64,000 bases of DNA from ZC4RG36 sp964652205 (lineage in GTDB: Bacteria; Chloroflexota; Anaerolineae; Aggregatilineales; Phototrophicaceae): positions 26,596-90,595 of the forward strand of contig CAZZAO010000004.1 of assembly GCA_964652205.1 (NCBI GenBank), written 5' to 3'. Position numbers and translations under genes: made by a program. Below, piece after piece: positions 48,352 through 57,549 of this stretch (positions are counted from its first letter, which is position 1; each line of letters starts with the position of its first letter). The notes below the pieces were generated by a model. That model did not search any database. It was not told the origin of the DNA and was given only the letters and a program-made list of their open reading frames with translations.

Positions 48352-49584
48352 ATGACCAGCGCGACCACGAACGAAGGCCGGGACATGCCGTCGTCGTTTG
48401 CGCAGCTTCTGGCGCGCTACGAGCGCATTATCGAAATCAGCCAGCAGCTCAACTCGACCTTCGATCAGATGTCGCTGCTGCGCAAAATTATCACCGCTTC
48501 GATGGAACTGACCAACAGTGAAGCCGCCTCGATTCTGCTGCTCGACGGCGCGACCGGTGAACTGCGTTTCGAGCTGGCCTCGAACATCAAGCCAACCGAC
48601 TTCGAGAAGATCGTCGTGCCGATAGAAGGCAGCATCGCGGGCTGGGTCGTCACTCATGGCGAGCCGCGCGTGATTCAGGATGTCAGCCACGAACCGGCGC
48701 ATTACACCAAAGTCGATGACACGATTCAGTTTCGGACGCGCAACATGCTGGCCGTGCCGATGCGCGCCCATAACAAGGTCATCGGCACGCTCGAAGCCGT
48801 CAACAAGCGCGATGGCGAGGAGTTTTCTGAAGAGGATATCAAGACTCTGACCGCGCTGGCCGGTCAGGCCGCGATTGCGATTGAGAACACCCGGTTGTTC
48901 CAGCAGAGCGATTTCATGTCGGAGATGGTTCACGAACTGCGGACACCGCTCGCCGCGCTCAAGACCAGCACCGTGCTGCTGCTGCGCCCTGACTTACCGG
49001 AAAACCGCCGTCAGGAGATGATCCTGACCATGCGTGGCGAAACCGACCGACTCATCAGCATGACAACCGACTTTCTCGATCTGTCGCGGTGGGAATCGGG
49101 CCGCGCCCGGCTTGAACCGGAGCCGTTCGACCTGCCCAGGCTGATCGCCGAGTGCATGGACATCGTCGAGCCGCAGGCTGCCGACCGGTCGATTACGATG
49201 AGCAATCAGGTCGGAGCCTACACGCTGACCGGCGACCGGGGCAAGATCAAGCAGGTTTTGCTCAATCTGCTCACCAACGGCATCAAGTACAACCGGGATG
49301 GCGGCACGCTCGACATCAAAACGCTGCCGCCGAGGGTCGATCATGACCCGTTTGTGGTTATCGCTGTAGCGGATAATGGCTATGGTATTTCCAGAGACGC
49401 GCAGAAGAATATGTTCCAGAAGTTTTACCGCGTGGCTGAAACCGCCGGTCAGGCGTCAGGAACCGGCCTGGGGCTGGCGATCACCAAACACATCGTCGAG
49501 GCACATAACGGCGAAATCTGGCTGGAAAGCGAAAAGGACGTCGGCTCGACCTTTTTCATCAGCCTGCCGGTCGTGCAGCCTTAA
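48352..49584 (+). CDS. GAF-domain sensor histidine kinase
   Basis: A 410-residue cytoplasmic kinase. A GAF domain (about 35-180; EAASILLLDGATGELRFE, GSIAGWVVTHG, MLAVPMRAHNKVIGTLEA) is followed by HisKA (MVHELRTPLAAL). The ATPase part has N-box VLLNLLTNGIKYN, G1 ADNGYGI and GTGLGLAITKHIVEAHNG. Unlike the kinase at 45487, it is complete. It sits right after the REC-MinD gene, which is probably its partner. ATG at 48352 is the only good start. A 12 bp hairpin follows the stop. Confidence 0.92.
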   Translation: MTSATTNEGRDMPSSFAQLLARYERIIEISQQLNSTFDQMSLLRKIITASMELTNSEAASILLLDGATGELRFELASNIKPTDFEKIVVPIEGSIAGWVVTHGEPRVIQDVSHEPAHYTKVDDTIQFRTRNMLAVPMRAHNKVIGTLEAVNKRDGEEFSEEDIKTLTALAGQAAIAIENTRLFQQSDFMSEMVHELRTPLAALKTSTVLLLRPDLPENRRQEMILTMRGETDRLISMTTDFLDLSRWESGRARLEPEPFDLPRLIAECMDIVEPQAADRSITMSNQVGAYTLTGDRGKIKQVLLNLLTNGIKYNRDGGTLDIKTLPPRVDHDPFVVIAVADNGYGISRDAQKNMFQKFYRVAETAGQASGTGLGLAITKHIVEAHNGEIWLESEKDVGSTFFISLPVVQP

Positions 49585-49613
49585 GCTTTGCCGAAGTTGT
49601 TCGGGGAAAGGCG

Positions 49614-49643
49614 CAGCGCGGGATGGCGGATCATCCCGCGCTG
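49614..49643. terminator. Strong hairpin between convergent genes, probable terminator
   Basis: A perfect 12 bp inverted repeat (49614-49625 with 49632-49643) with a 6-base loop. The T tail is poor (TATTG), so the stop function is uncertain. Confidence 0.5.
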
Positions 49644-49651
49644 TATTGATG

Positions 49652-50602
49652 TCAGATGTCGAGCACGACTTTGAGCGTCCCCGGCTGCGCGGCGCGTGCC
49701 ATAGCCGCAAGGCCGTCGTCGAGCGAATAGCGATCCTCGATCAGCGATTAGACATCGACCAGCCCGGAATCGAGCAGGCGCAGCGCCGCGTCGAACGGCC
49801 CGCAGCGGCTGCCGATGACGCGAATTTCATCGACCGCCACCTTCGACAGGTTGGCCTGTGCCAGCCCGTTATAGGTGCTCTTGAGGATGATCGTTCCGCG
49901 CGGACGCACCAGATCAAGCGCGCGATTGAAGTTCTCCGGCGCTCCAGTCACCTCGATCACTACATCTGCCGAGCCAGCGCGTAACTCGGCGAAGTCGGCG
50001 GGATGAATCCCCCAGCCTTCGAGCAGGCGTGCCTGCTTTTCTCGCCGCACCGGGACGACCAGATCAGCGCCGGTCAGCTTCACGACCTGTGCCACCAGCA
50101 TCCCCAGCTTGCCTGCGCCATAGACGATCACCCGGTCGCGCGCCGAGACATGGACAACTTCAGTCACCCGGACGGCTGCCGCCAGCGGCTCGACGAACAC
50201 CGCCATATCGTCGCTGACGCGGTCGGGGACAGCGTGCAGATTGTTGACCGGGAGCGTGAGGAAGTCGGCGAACGCGCCGGGGTAGCCGTGGATGCCGACG
50301 GCGCGGCGGTTGCGACACTGCGACGGGATTTGCCGCCGGCACATATCGCAGTGCCCGCAGCCGAGATTAATCTCACCGACGACGCGCTGACCGGGCCAAT
50401 CGCCAGCGGCCTCGGTCACTTCGGCTACAAACTCGTGGCCGAGGCTCCCCTGAAAGCCGTAGTATCCGGCGACTAACTCCAGATCGGTATTGCAGATTCC
50501 GGCGCGGCGGATTTTGAGCAGAGCCTCGCCATCGGCGGGCTGCGGTTGTTCCGCAGTCCGGTCGACGACGAGGCCCCGCTGATCGTAGACCAGTGCGCGC
50601 AT
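49652..50602 (-). pseudogene. Zinc-type (MDR) dehydrogenase with in-frame stop near the C-terminus
   Basis: A medium-chain dehydrogenase resembling threonine/sorbitol dehydrogenases. It shows KIRRAGICNTDLELVAGY (catalytic Cys region), LGHEFVAEVTE, the structural zinc set CGHCDMCRR...CRNR, and VIVYGAGKLGMLVAQ for NAD(P). The frame is stopped by TAA at 49748-49750, after LLDSGLVDV. The same frame then continues for 31 sensible codons (beginning SLIEDRYSLDDG) to TGA at 49652. The full reading is 317 codons. This is a point nonsense mutation or a sequencing error. The first 284 residues would still be made. It lies 6 bp downstream of secF on the same strand. Confidence 0.8.
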
Positions 50603-50608
50603 TTGGCC

Positions 50609-51583
50609 TCAGGCTTCGACGCTGGCCGCTGTCAGCTCATCCTGCTTCCTGTGCCGGTTGACGAAAGGCAGCTCGCCCTTCTCCCACGACACCAGCAGCG
50701 GCACTGCGATGAACAGGGACGAGTAAGTGCCGGTAATCAGGCCGACGAACAGGATGGCGACGAACTGACGGATCGACTCGCCGCCGAACAGCAGCAGCGC
50801 AATCATGATGAAGAACACATTGATCTGAAGCACGAGCGCGCGCTGGATCGTCTCCAGCAGGCTGCGGTTGACGATCACCTCGAATGGCTCGCCGATGTGC
50901 TTGGGGATATTCTCGCGGATCCGGTCGTAGAGCACGATGGTGTCCTGCACCGAGAAGCCAACGACCGTCAGCACTGCCGTCAGGAACAGCGCGTCTACTT
51001 CCCACTTGAACAGCAGGCCGAACAGCGACATGGCAGCAGCCACTACCAGCACGTCATGGAACATCGCCAGAATGGCGCAGACGCCGTAGCGGAAGGCATT
51101 CGGCACTGCGCGGAAGGCGACCACGATAAAGCCCGTCACGACGATTGTCGCCACGAGGACGGCAAAGACGGCTGACTGCGCCACCTCGCGGCCAATCGTC
51201 GGCGAGACCTGCTCGACGTGCAGCACCGAACGATCCAGCGGCGCAAGCTGGTTGAGCGCGGCAATCAGTTGATTCTGCGTCGCCGAATCCTGCGCCGTCT
51301 TGCCGCGTACCGACCAGTGATGGTCGGCCTCTGCGCCAATACTCTGAATGATAGTATCCGGGCTGTCAAAGCGGTCGAACGTCTCACGGATATTGGTTTC
51401 GTTCGCGCCGGGGCCGGTGAACTTCAATTCATAGATGCTGCCGCCCTGAAAGTCGATGCTCAGGTGAAACGGCGACCCGGTCGTAGCGACCGAGTAGAGC
51501 ATAATCAGAATCCCTGGGATGATGATGAGCGCCGACAGGGTGTAGTACCAGCGGCGATTCTGAGACAGGCGATAGAGCCACAT
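50609..51583 (-). CDS. secF: Protein translocase subunit SecF
   Basis: A 324-residue membrane protein with six predicted helices and a periplasmic P1-like domain between helices 1 and 2. Landmarks: LSIDFQGGSIYELKF near residue 43, FHDVLVVAAAMSLFGL, and VGFSVQDTIVLYDRIRENI. SecDF uses the proton gradient to pull proteins through SecYEG. It is preceded by secD (13 bp) and followed closely by the dehydrogenase. Length is typical. Confidence 0.95.
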   Translation of the reverse strand: MWLYRLSQNRRWYYTLSALIIIPGILIMLYSVATTGSPFHLSIDFQGGSIYELKFTGPGANETNIRETFDRFDSPDTIIQSIGAEADHHWSVRGKTAQDSATQNQLIAALNQLAPLDRSVLHVEQVSPTIGREVAQSAVFAVLVATIVVTGFIVVAFRAVPNAFRYGVCAILAMFHDVLVVAAAMSLFGLLFKWEVDALFLTAVLTVVGFSVQDTIVLYDRIRENIPKHIGEPFEVIVNRSLLETIQRALVLQINVFFIMIALLLFGGESIRQFVAILFVGLITGTYSSLFIAVPLLVSWEKGELPFVNRHRKQDELTAASVEA

Positions 51584-51596
51584 GTTTGATATCCCC

Positions 51597-53105
51597 CTAC
51601 CTTGTAGCGCCGAGCAGCCAGCGGCGGGCGGTCAGCGGGTTGCGGAACAGGTCGACCATCAGGTTCAGGAATGTCCGCGTCACGATGACGGCGGTGAACA
51701 GGTTGAGCAGCAGACCGAGCGCCAGCGTGACGGCGAAACCGGCAACGATACTCGCCCCCGGCGTCTGGCCGAACAGGAACAGCACGCCGCAGATGATAAT
51801 CGTCGACAGGTTCGAGTCGCGGATGGTCGGCCAGGCGCGGCTGAAGCCTTCAGGGATGGCGACTTCCAGCGACGAGCCGCTGTGCAGTTCTTCCTTAATG
51901 CGCTCAAAGATCAGCACATTGCCGTCAACCGCTGTCCCTATCGAGACGAGGAAGCCGGTGATTGCCGGGAGTGTCAGCGTGACCGGGATGATCTTGAAAG
52001 CTGCCATATTGAGCAGGATGAAGACGCCAAGCGCCAGGTCAGCGGCGATGCCGGGGACGCGGTAGTAAACCAGCATGAACAGCAGCACGACAGTCACGCC
52101 AAGGATGCCCGCGCGAATGCTTTCACGCACTGATTCCTGGCCGAGCGTCGCGCCGACCGTCTCGGCGCTTTCGACGCGCAGCGGGATCGGCAGCGAGCCG
52201 GAGCGAAGCTGGAGCGCAAGCTGTTTGGCGCTGGTTTCGTCGAAGCTGCCGGAGATCGTGCCGCCGGTGGGCAGCGCGTCGCGGATCACCGGCGCGGACA
52301 ACACAACACCATCGAGGACAATCGCCATCGGCTGGCCGATATGCGCGCCGGTGAACGGCCCAAAGACCTGGCTGCCTTCATCGGTTAGCTCGAAACGGAT
52401 CGTCCACTGCGTCCCGTTCAACTGCGCGACCGCCGATTGCAGACCGGAGCCGGTCATAATCGTCGGGAATGGCTGGCCGGTGTCCGGGTTGACCATCGGC
52501 TGTTCGGTCGGCGCGGCAGCGGGGCCAGCCTCGGCGGTGGCCGCAGCAGCCGGGGCGGCAGCCGATGCGTCTGACGTGGCCTCGGCAGTCGCCTGCGCGG
52601 CATTGGCAGCGGCAGCAGCTTCACGATTCTGCTGCATCTTCTGCTGCTCCGTCGTCAGGATATGATGCCCCTCGAAGCTGCTGACACGGCTGCCCATGCC
52701 GCTGAAGTCGACAAATTCGAGCAGGGCCGTCTGCTGGATCGTCTTGATGGCAGCGTCCGGGTCGGTTTCACCCGGAAGCTCGACCAGAATACGGCTGTTT
52801 CCCTGCACCTGCACCGTCGGCTCGGTCACGCCGAGGGCGTTGACGCGCTTACTGACGTTGTTCGCCGCTGTCTGGAGATCCTGCACCGTGAACGAGCCGG
52901 GTGGAAGCTCCGCCTGCAACAGCACCCGCAGGCCGCCGACGATGTCAAGGCCGAGGCTCTGATGTGGCGCAAAGATGATGTCAGGCTTGCCGTTTCCATC
53001 CGAATCGAACTGGAACTGCGCCCCTTCGGTCGATGGTAGGCTCACCCACCCTGCAAAGAGAGTCAGGATGATAATAAAGACGAGCCACCAGATGTGACGT
53101 TTCAT
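51597..53105 (-). CDS. secD: Protein translocase subunit SecD
   Basis: A 502-residue protein with the signature GLDIVGGLRVLLQAEL near residue 50, a large P1 domain, and NPDTGQPFPTIMTGSGLQ text. The C-terminal six-helix unit has PAITGFLVSIGTAVDGNVLIFERIKEEL, whose Asp is the proton-relay residue in the family. A central Ala-rich linker of about 45 residues (AAAANAAQATAEATSDASAA) is longer than usual. It lies between yajC and secF. A terminator-like hairpin sits immediately upstream (see 53127). Confidence 0.95.
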   Translation of the reverse strand: MKRHIWWLVFIIILTLFAGWVSLPSTEGAQFQFDSDGNGKPDIIFAPHQSLGLDIVGGLRVLLQAELPPGSFTVQDLQTAANNVSKRVNALGVTEPTVQVQGNSRILVELPGETDPDAAIKTIQQTALLEFVDFSGMGSRVSSFEGHHILTTEQQKMQQNREAAAAANAAQATAEATSDASAAAPAAAATAEAGPAAAPTEQPMVNPDTGQPFPTIMTGSGLQSAVAQLNGTQWTIRFELTDEGSQVFGPFTGAHIGQPMAIVLDGVVLSAPVIRDALPTGGTISGSFDETSAKQLALQLRSGSLPIPLRVESAETVGATLGQESVRESIRAGILGVTVVLLFMLVYYRVPGIAADLALGVFILLNMAAFKIIPVTLTLPAITGFLVSIGTAVDGNVLIFERIKEELHSGSSLEVAIPEGFSRAWPTIRDSNLSTIIICGVLFLFGQTPGASIVAGFAVTLALGLLLNLFTAVIVTRTFLNLMVDLFRNPLTARRWLLGATR

Positions 53106-53126
53106 ACGGTCGTGCCTTTCTTAAGT

Positions 53127-53163
53127 AAAAAAACACGGGGGTGGTGTAGTTGCCCCGTGTTTA
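53127..53163 (-). terminator. Intrinsic terminator between yajC and secD
   Basis: On the minus strand, ACACGGGG (53160-53153) pairs with CCCCGTGT (53140-53133), followed by seven T's (53133-53127). It ends only about 22 bp before the secD start, and there is no room for a new promoter, so it may act as an attenuator that lets part of transcription through. Confidence 0.7.
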
Positions 53164-53496
53164 TTCGCCAGTCACTTGAACTCGCTTATCCTCGTCGAGG
53201 CCAGTCCGGGCCGCTTTGGCAAATTCATCCGCGTCGTAGCTATGAACCAGTGACGCCATCAGAAAACGTACCACGACTCCATCCGCAATCTCGACGTAGG
53301 CTACGCCCTTATCCGCATCCAGTTTCTGCACTTTACCGATGATCCCCCCATACGTCACGACTTCATCCCCAACGTCGAGCGCGCGCGCGAACTTCTGCCG
53401 CACCTGAAACGCGCGCTGGCGCGGAAAGACGACCATCGACCAGTAAGCGCCGAGCAGCAGGATGAGTACCACCCCCAGCAGTAGAAATTCTGGCAC
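53161..53496 (-). CDS. yajC: Preprotein translocase subunit YajC
   Basis: A 111-residue protein with one N-terminal membrane helix (LLLGVVLILLLGAYWSMVV) and the YajC signature PRQRAFQVRQKFARALDVGDEVVTYGGIIGKV. It associates with SecDF. The C-terminal extension is acidic. ATG at 53496 is well placed. It is the first gene of the yajC-secD-secF order, separated from secD by the hairpin at 53127. Confidence 0.92.
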   Translation of the reverse strand: MPEFLLLGVVLILLLGAYWSMVVFPRQRAFQVRQKFARALDVGDEVVTYGGIIGKVQKLDADKGVAYVEIADGVVVRFLMASLVHSYDADEFAKAARTGLDEDKRVQVTGE

Positions 53497-53618
53497 GTTC
53501 CTGTCACCCTGTCTAACACGGAAACCGGTGAGATTATAGCGCTAACCCGGCGTGTTACAACAGTCTGAAATCCATGCAATACACTGCCAGCCCACTGGCC
53601 TCACGAGCCGCCGTTTGC

Positions 53619-53647
53619 TTGACCACTCTCAGGATTATCCCTACAAT
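53619..53647 (+). promoter_or_regulatory. Promoter of the secreted protein at 53726
   Basis: TTGACC (53619-53624) and TACAAT (53642-53647), 17 bp spacer. The leader of about 70 bases can form a hairpin (CTTTCAGGCT at 53683-53692 with AGCCTGTAGAAAG at 53700-53712) directly before the ribosome site AGGGGA. Confidence 0.6.
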
Positions 53648-53725
53648 ACGAGCGCAAGAGGGTACATGTTCCGGTGAAACCGCCTTTCAGGCTGATCGGA
53701 GCCTGTAGAAAGCAGGGGAAACGTG

Positions 53726-54793
53726 ATGCGCCACCTGAAAGTTGGAATTTTGAGCGGCCTGCTGGCCTTGCTGGTCATCAGCGGCTTGAGCATTCTGCCC
53801 GCGCGAGCAGGCGACCGCCTGCTGACGGTGAACAACGGCAGCGAAAATGACGTCTGGTTTATCAAGGGCGAAAAATCGCTGGTGATGAATGGCTTCGACC
53901 TGACGCCGATGCAGGTCTTGCAGCCCGCGACGCTCGACAGGGTGACGATCACAGTCGATACGCCGGTTCCCGATCAGACGACGACTATCGTCGTTTATCA
54001 GGACGCGAATGGCGGCTCCCCGGTCGATGCCCGGTTGGTCGGCCAGCAGGATGTCACCATCACGTCCAGAGGCTCGGTGACGATCACGCTTGCTAAGCCG
54101 GTGACGATCACAGCCCCGGTCGTCTGGGTTGGCTTCTATCTGCCGGTTGGTTTCAAGTTCCTTGCCGACAAGTCCGGCCCGTCGGTGCTGACTTACTGGG
54201 CGTGGACAGCAGGCGGGACGTTCGACCTCGCCAACCTCTCATCGGCGCAGGTGCTCGGCCCGTCGGATGGCAGCGCGCCGGTCGGCCTGAATCTCAACGG
54301 CAAGGCGCGGATCACGGCTGAGATCACCGGGGCGAATCCGCTGCTCGGCACGCCGGTCGTCATGCAGGCCTATCAGGCGCAGGGCAATCCCAACTTCAAT
54401 AAGGCCAATATGGTCGCCTACCCCGACTGCCTGCACCTGTTCCACGATCTGGCCGACGAATTCGATACCTACCATGACTCGGTCGATATTTACTGCCGCG
54501 AGCTGCAACTGTGGGATGCGCCCGCGACGCCGCCGGGCTACGAACAGCGGGGCCGGATGTTCGACGTGACCATGTTTACCGGGAACGGCGTTCAGGCCAA
54601 CAATTTCCAGTTCCCGGTGACTCACTGCATCGAGGCCAATCAGGACTATCTCGACGTCGGCCTGGTCGGCGTTGCCTATGGCTCGCCGCGCGTCTGGCGC
54701 TTGCTGCCCACCGCGCGCTTCGACAACCTGATCTGCGCCGAGCTGCCGCATGGCGGCACGGTGACGTACTTCATCCCGCTCGATAAGAAATAG
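53726..54793 (+). CDS. Secreted protein of unknown function
   Basis: A 355-residue exported protein: a signal peptide (LKVGILSGLLALLVISGLSI...ARA) and then a beta-rich body. Repeated strands such as RVTITVDTPVPDQTTTIVVY and GSVTITLAKPVTITAPVVWVGFY suggest an Ig/jelly-roll-like domain. The C-terminal 130 residues hold five Cys (CLHLFHD, CREL, THCIEAN, LICAEL) that may form disulfides. ATG at 53726 is favoured over GTG 53723 by the AGGGGA spacing. It has its own promoter and a strong terminator, so it is monocistronic. No family recognised. Confidence 0.7.
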   Translation: MRHLKVGILSGLLALLVISGLSILPARAGDRLLTVNNGSENDVWFIKGEKSLVMNGFDLTPMQVLQPATLDRVTITVDTPVPDQTTTIVVYQDANGGSPVDARLVGQQDVTITSRGSVTITLAKPVTITAPVVWVGFYLPVGFKFLADKSGPSVLTYWAWTAGGTFDLANLSSAQVLGPSDGSAPVGLNLNGKARITAEITGANPLLGTPVVMQAYQAQGNPNFNKANMVAYPDCLHLFHDLADEFDTYHDSVDIYCRELQLWDAPATPPGYEQRGRMFDVTMFTGNGVQANNFQFPVTHCIEANQDYLDVGLVGVAYGSPRVWRLLPTARFDNLICAELPHGGTVTYFIPLDKK

Positions 54794-54800
54794 CGTTTCC

Positions 54801-54836
54801 GGGCTGGCGGAAAAGCTCCGCCAGCCCTTTTAATTT
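54801..54836 (+). terminator. Strong terminator after the secreted protein gene
   Basis: A perfect 11 bp GC-rich inverted repeat (54801-54811 with 54817-54827) followed by TTTTAATTT. Confidence 0.9.
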
Positions 54837-54858
54837 CCCGAAAGGACTTCATCGCTCC

Positions 54859-55611
54859 ATGCGCGTCGAAACAAACACGAAGCTGGTCAAACGTAACCGC
54901 CAGATCGCTCAATATCTGTTTTTCTTCAGCTTCGGCATTCTGATCCTCGGCCTGTTCCTGACCAATCAGCAGGCTGCGACCACGTCTCCTGTCTCGCCAA
55001 CCAATGAGCTTTTGCTGGCGGGTATCCTGCCTGCCATCGTGGTCGTCGTGGCCTTCATCTCGACGATGGTCTCGGTGCGGATGACGAATAGCTGGGTGCG
55101 CGAGCCGCGTCCCGACGTCCTGCTGCGCGACGCGCTCAAGGGCGTCAGCAATAAGGTCGTCCTCTATAATTTCTATCATGGGACGGCGAAACATGTTCTG
55201 GTCGCGCCGCAGGGCGTTTATTCGGTGACGACGCGCTTCCAACCCGGCAAGTTCATCAATACCGGCAGCCAGTGGCAGACGCTCAAGAGCCTGCCGAGCC
55301 GCCTGATCGGCATCTTTCGCTTCGATGGCATCGGCAACCCGACGCTCGACGCGCAGCGCGATGCCGAACACGTCCGCAAGCTGCTGGCCCCGATTGCGCC
55401 GGACGTTCCGGTGACGCCGCTGATCCTGTTTCTCGACCCGCGCGCGCAGATCACCATCAAGGACCCGGACGTGCCGGTACTGCGCGCTCAGGACAAGCTT
55501 GACCCTGGCCTGCGTGACTTCCTGCGTAATATCGAGAAGGATAAGCGTGTCTCGCTGACGCCAGAGCAGATTCGCGCCTTTGAAGAAGCGACGCTGCCGC
55601 AGCAGGCTTGA
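54859..55611 (+). CDS. Two-helix membrane protein with a NERD-like domain
   Basis: A 250-residue protein with two membrane helices near the N-terminus (about 19-37 and 53-75). The cytoplasmic part has VLYNFYHGTAKHVLVAPQGVYSVTTR followed by a W-containing segment. This resembles the nuclease-related (NERD) fold, where hhhhxxxGVFhI text is typical. The catalytic residues were not confirmed, so nuclease activity should not be assumed. It is translationally coupled to the GT39-like gene (TGATG overlap), which suggests a joint membrane function. Confidence 0.55.
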   Translation: MRVETNTKLVKRNRQIAQYLFFFSFGILILGLFLTNQQAATTSPVSPTNELLLAGILPAIVVVVAFISTMVSVRMTNSWVREPRPDVLLRDALKGVSNKVVLYNFYHGTAKHVLVAPQGVYSVTTRFQPGKFINTGSQWQTLKSLPSRLIGIFRFDGIGNPTLDAQRDAEHVRKLLAPIAPDVPVTPLILFLDPRAQITIKDPDVPVLRAQDKLDPGLRDFLRNIEKDKRVSLTPEQIRAFEEATLPQQA

Positions 55612-57494
55612 TGGTCAAGGGACGTCGCTCGACCCTCGCAGCCGTCATCCTGCTGATTCTGCTCGGCTTTGCCGTGCGGATGTACCGGCTCGACACCCTC
55701 GCCTTGCGCGGCGATGAAGCTTTCACCGTCATTCACTGGATGCGCGAGCCGCTCGATCATACGCTGGCGGCTATGGCGACGACGGATCCCTTTCCGCCGC
55801 TGGCTTATGCCCTGTTCCGCCTGTGGGGGCTGGCGCTCGGCGCGAGTGAATCGACGGCGCGGCTGCTCCCTGCCCTGCTCGGCGTCATCGGCGTTCCGGC
55901 GATCTATGCGCTCGGTCGGCGGCTTGGCGGAAGGTCGGTCGGGCTGGTCGCCGCCTTTCTGTGGGCAGTCCATCCCTATGCCATCTGGCACGCGCAGGAC
56001 GCGCGCGCCTATGCGATCTGGTCGTCGGCCAGCCTGGTGGCGGCGTGGCTGGCCGTCCGGGCGCTGGAGCGGGATCGGTGGCGCGACTGGCTAATCTACA
56101 TCGTGGCGGCAGCAGTTGCCGCATATTTATACTATTTAGAGCTTTTTACGCTCGTGGCCCTGAGCCTTTATGCTGCCCTCGCCTACCGGGGCCAGTGGCG
56201 GCGGCTGTCACACGGGGTCGGGGCGCTGCTGGCTGTCGGCCTGCTGCTTGCGCCATGGTTTATTCAGCCGCGGCTGCTGGTTGGCAGCGGCTATGGCGGC
56301 ACGACCGGCGGTTTCGACGTCAGCCGCCTGTGGCTCGACTTCCTGCCGACGCTGACTTTCGGCCAGAAGACACTGCCTGCCGCGGTTTTGCACTGGCTCT
56401 GGATTCCGATGATGCTGACGGTCGGGGTCGCGCTCTGGGCGCTGCGGCGACGGCGACGGTTGCTTGCGTTTGTGGTCGCCGTCGCCGCAGCGCCCCTACT
56501 GCTGCTCGCTCTTGTTTCGTTAAAGCTCAACGTTTTTGAGCCACGCTATGTCCTCGGAACGGCTCCCGCTTATGTTCTGCTCTTTTCCGCCTGGCTTATC
56601 TGGCTGACACGCCAGCGCTGGACACATCGAATCGCCCCTGTTCTTGCGGTCGTCTTATTTTGTCTCTGGCTCGGTTTAGATGGGATAAGCCTCAGAAACT
56701 ACTGGTTTGATCTTGACTATGCGAAGTCTCCCGACTGGCGAGGATTAGCGTCGTATCTCGCCGCTCATGCCAGTCAGGATGACCTGATTGTTCAGGCATC
56801 TGCCGACGAGGCATTCAATTTCTACGCCGACAAATATCACCTGACCGAAGATCGCAAACAGTTACCGGCAGGGACGAAACAAACCTCAGGCGAAATCGTC
56901 AGCCTGCTGGCAGCAGATGAGCCGACTCATGACAGTTTCTGGCGCGTCGGCCAGTCGTTCATGGATTGGCCGAATTACGGCGTGGTCGAAGCATGGCTGG
57001 CGAAGAATATGCAGCGCGTCCGCGAGACGTCGATCAATGGCCTGACGGTGCAGCAGTTCATGCCGTGGCAACCGCGCGCTGGCGAGCTGGCCCCTGCCCC
57101 GCTGGCAATCTTTGGCAGCACAACCGAGCTGGTCGGCGCGCGCGTGCTCACGCCTTCTGAGACGTCCGGCACGCTGACCGTCTGGCTTTACTGGCGGCCA
57201 CTGGCGCAAACCAGAGCGCCGCTCAAGGTGTTCGTTCAGTTGATCGGCGCGCCAAATCCGTCCGGGTCTCCCCTGTGGACGCAGGACGACCATTACCCGC
57301 AGGATGGGCGCATCGACACCACCTACTGGCTGACGAACACGACCTATCGTGACGTCTACCAACTGCCGCTCGCAGGCGTCCCGGCAGGTGACTACACCGT
57401 GATTACCGGCCTGTACGACCCGACCAGCGGGATACGCTTGCCTGTTGGTCAGCAGGACTACTACTCGGTCAGCCCCCTGCATCTTGGTGATTGA
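55611..57494 (+). CDS. GT39-like (PMT_2) polyprenyl-linked glycosyltransferase
   Basis: A 627-residue protein of about ten to twelve membrane helices. The early loop RGDEAFTVIHWMREPLDHTL holds the Asp-Glu pair that is catalytic in GT39/GT83 enzymes. DPFPPLAYALFRLW and VHPYAIWHAQDARAYA are further family landmarks. The enzymes move a sugar from a polyprenyl phosphate to a protein or lipid outside the cell. A soluble C-terminal domain (about 440-627) is not assigned. The donor or acceptor is unknown. The ATG shares a base with the stop of the upstream gene. Confidence 0.82.
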   Translation: MVKGRRSTLAAVILLILLGFAVRMYRLDTLALRGDEAFTVIHWMREPLDHTLAAMATTDPFPPLAYALFRLWGLALGASESTARLLPALLGVIGVPAIYALGRRLGGRSVGLVAAFLWAVHPYAIWHAQDARAYAIWSSASLVAAWLAVRALERDRWRDWLIYIVAAAVAAYLYYLELFTLVALSLYAALAYRGQWRRLSHGVGALLAVGLLLAPWFIQPRLLVGSGYGGTTGGFDVSRLWLDFLPTLTFGQKTLPAAVLHWLWIPMMLTVGVALWALRRRRRLLAFVVAVAAAPLLLLALVSLKLNVFEPRYVLGTAPAYVLLFSAWLIWLTRQRWTHRIAPVLAVVLFCLWLGLDGISLRNYWFDLDYAKSPDWRGLASYLAAHASQDDLIVQASADEAFNFYADKYHLTEDRKQLPAGTKQTSGEIVSLLAADEPTHDSFWRVGQSFMDWPNYGVVEAWLAKNMQRVRETSINGLTVQQFMPWQPRAGELAPAPLAIFGSTTELVGARVLTPSETSGTLTVWLYWRPLAQTRAPLKVFVQLIGAPNPSGSPLWTQDDHYPQDGRIDTTYWLTNTTYRDVYQLPLAGVPAGDYTVITGLYDPTSGIRLPVGQQDYYSVSPLHLGD

Positions 57495-57515
57495 CTATGC
57501 GAACGGAAACACGAA

Positions 57516-57549
57516 ATAAAAAACGAGGCGGCTGTGCCTCGTTTTTTAT
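57516..57549. terminator. Bidirectional terminator between GT39-like and SPFH genes
   Basis: A perfect 14 bp inverted repeat (57516-57529 with 57536-57549), A-rich on the left and T-rich on the right, serving both convergent genes. Confidence 0.88.

Noticed and set aside
49652..49750. Recoding of the TAA in the dehydrogenase
   Set aside because: TAA is not a known recoding codon in bacteria and no recoding structure is seen.
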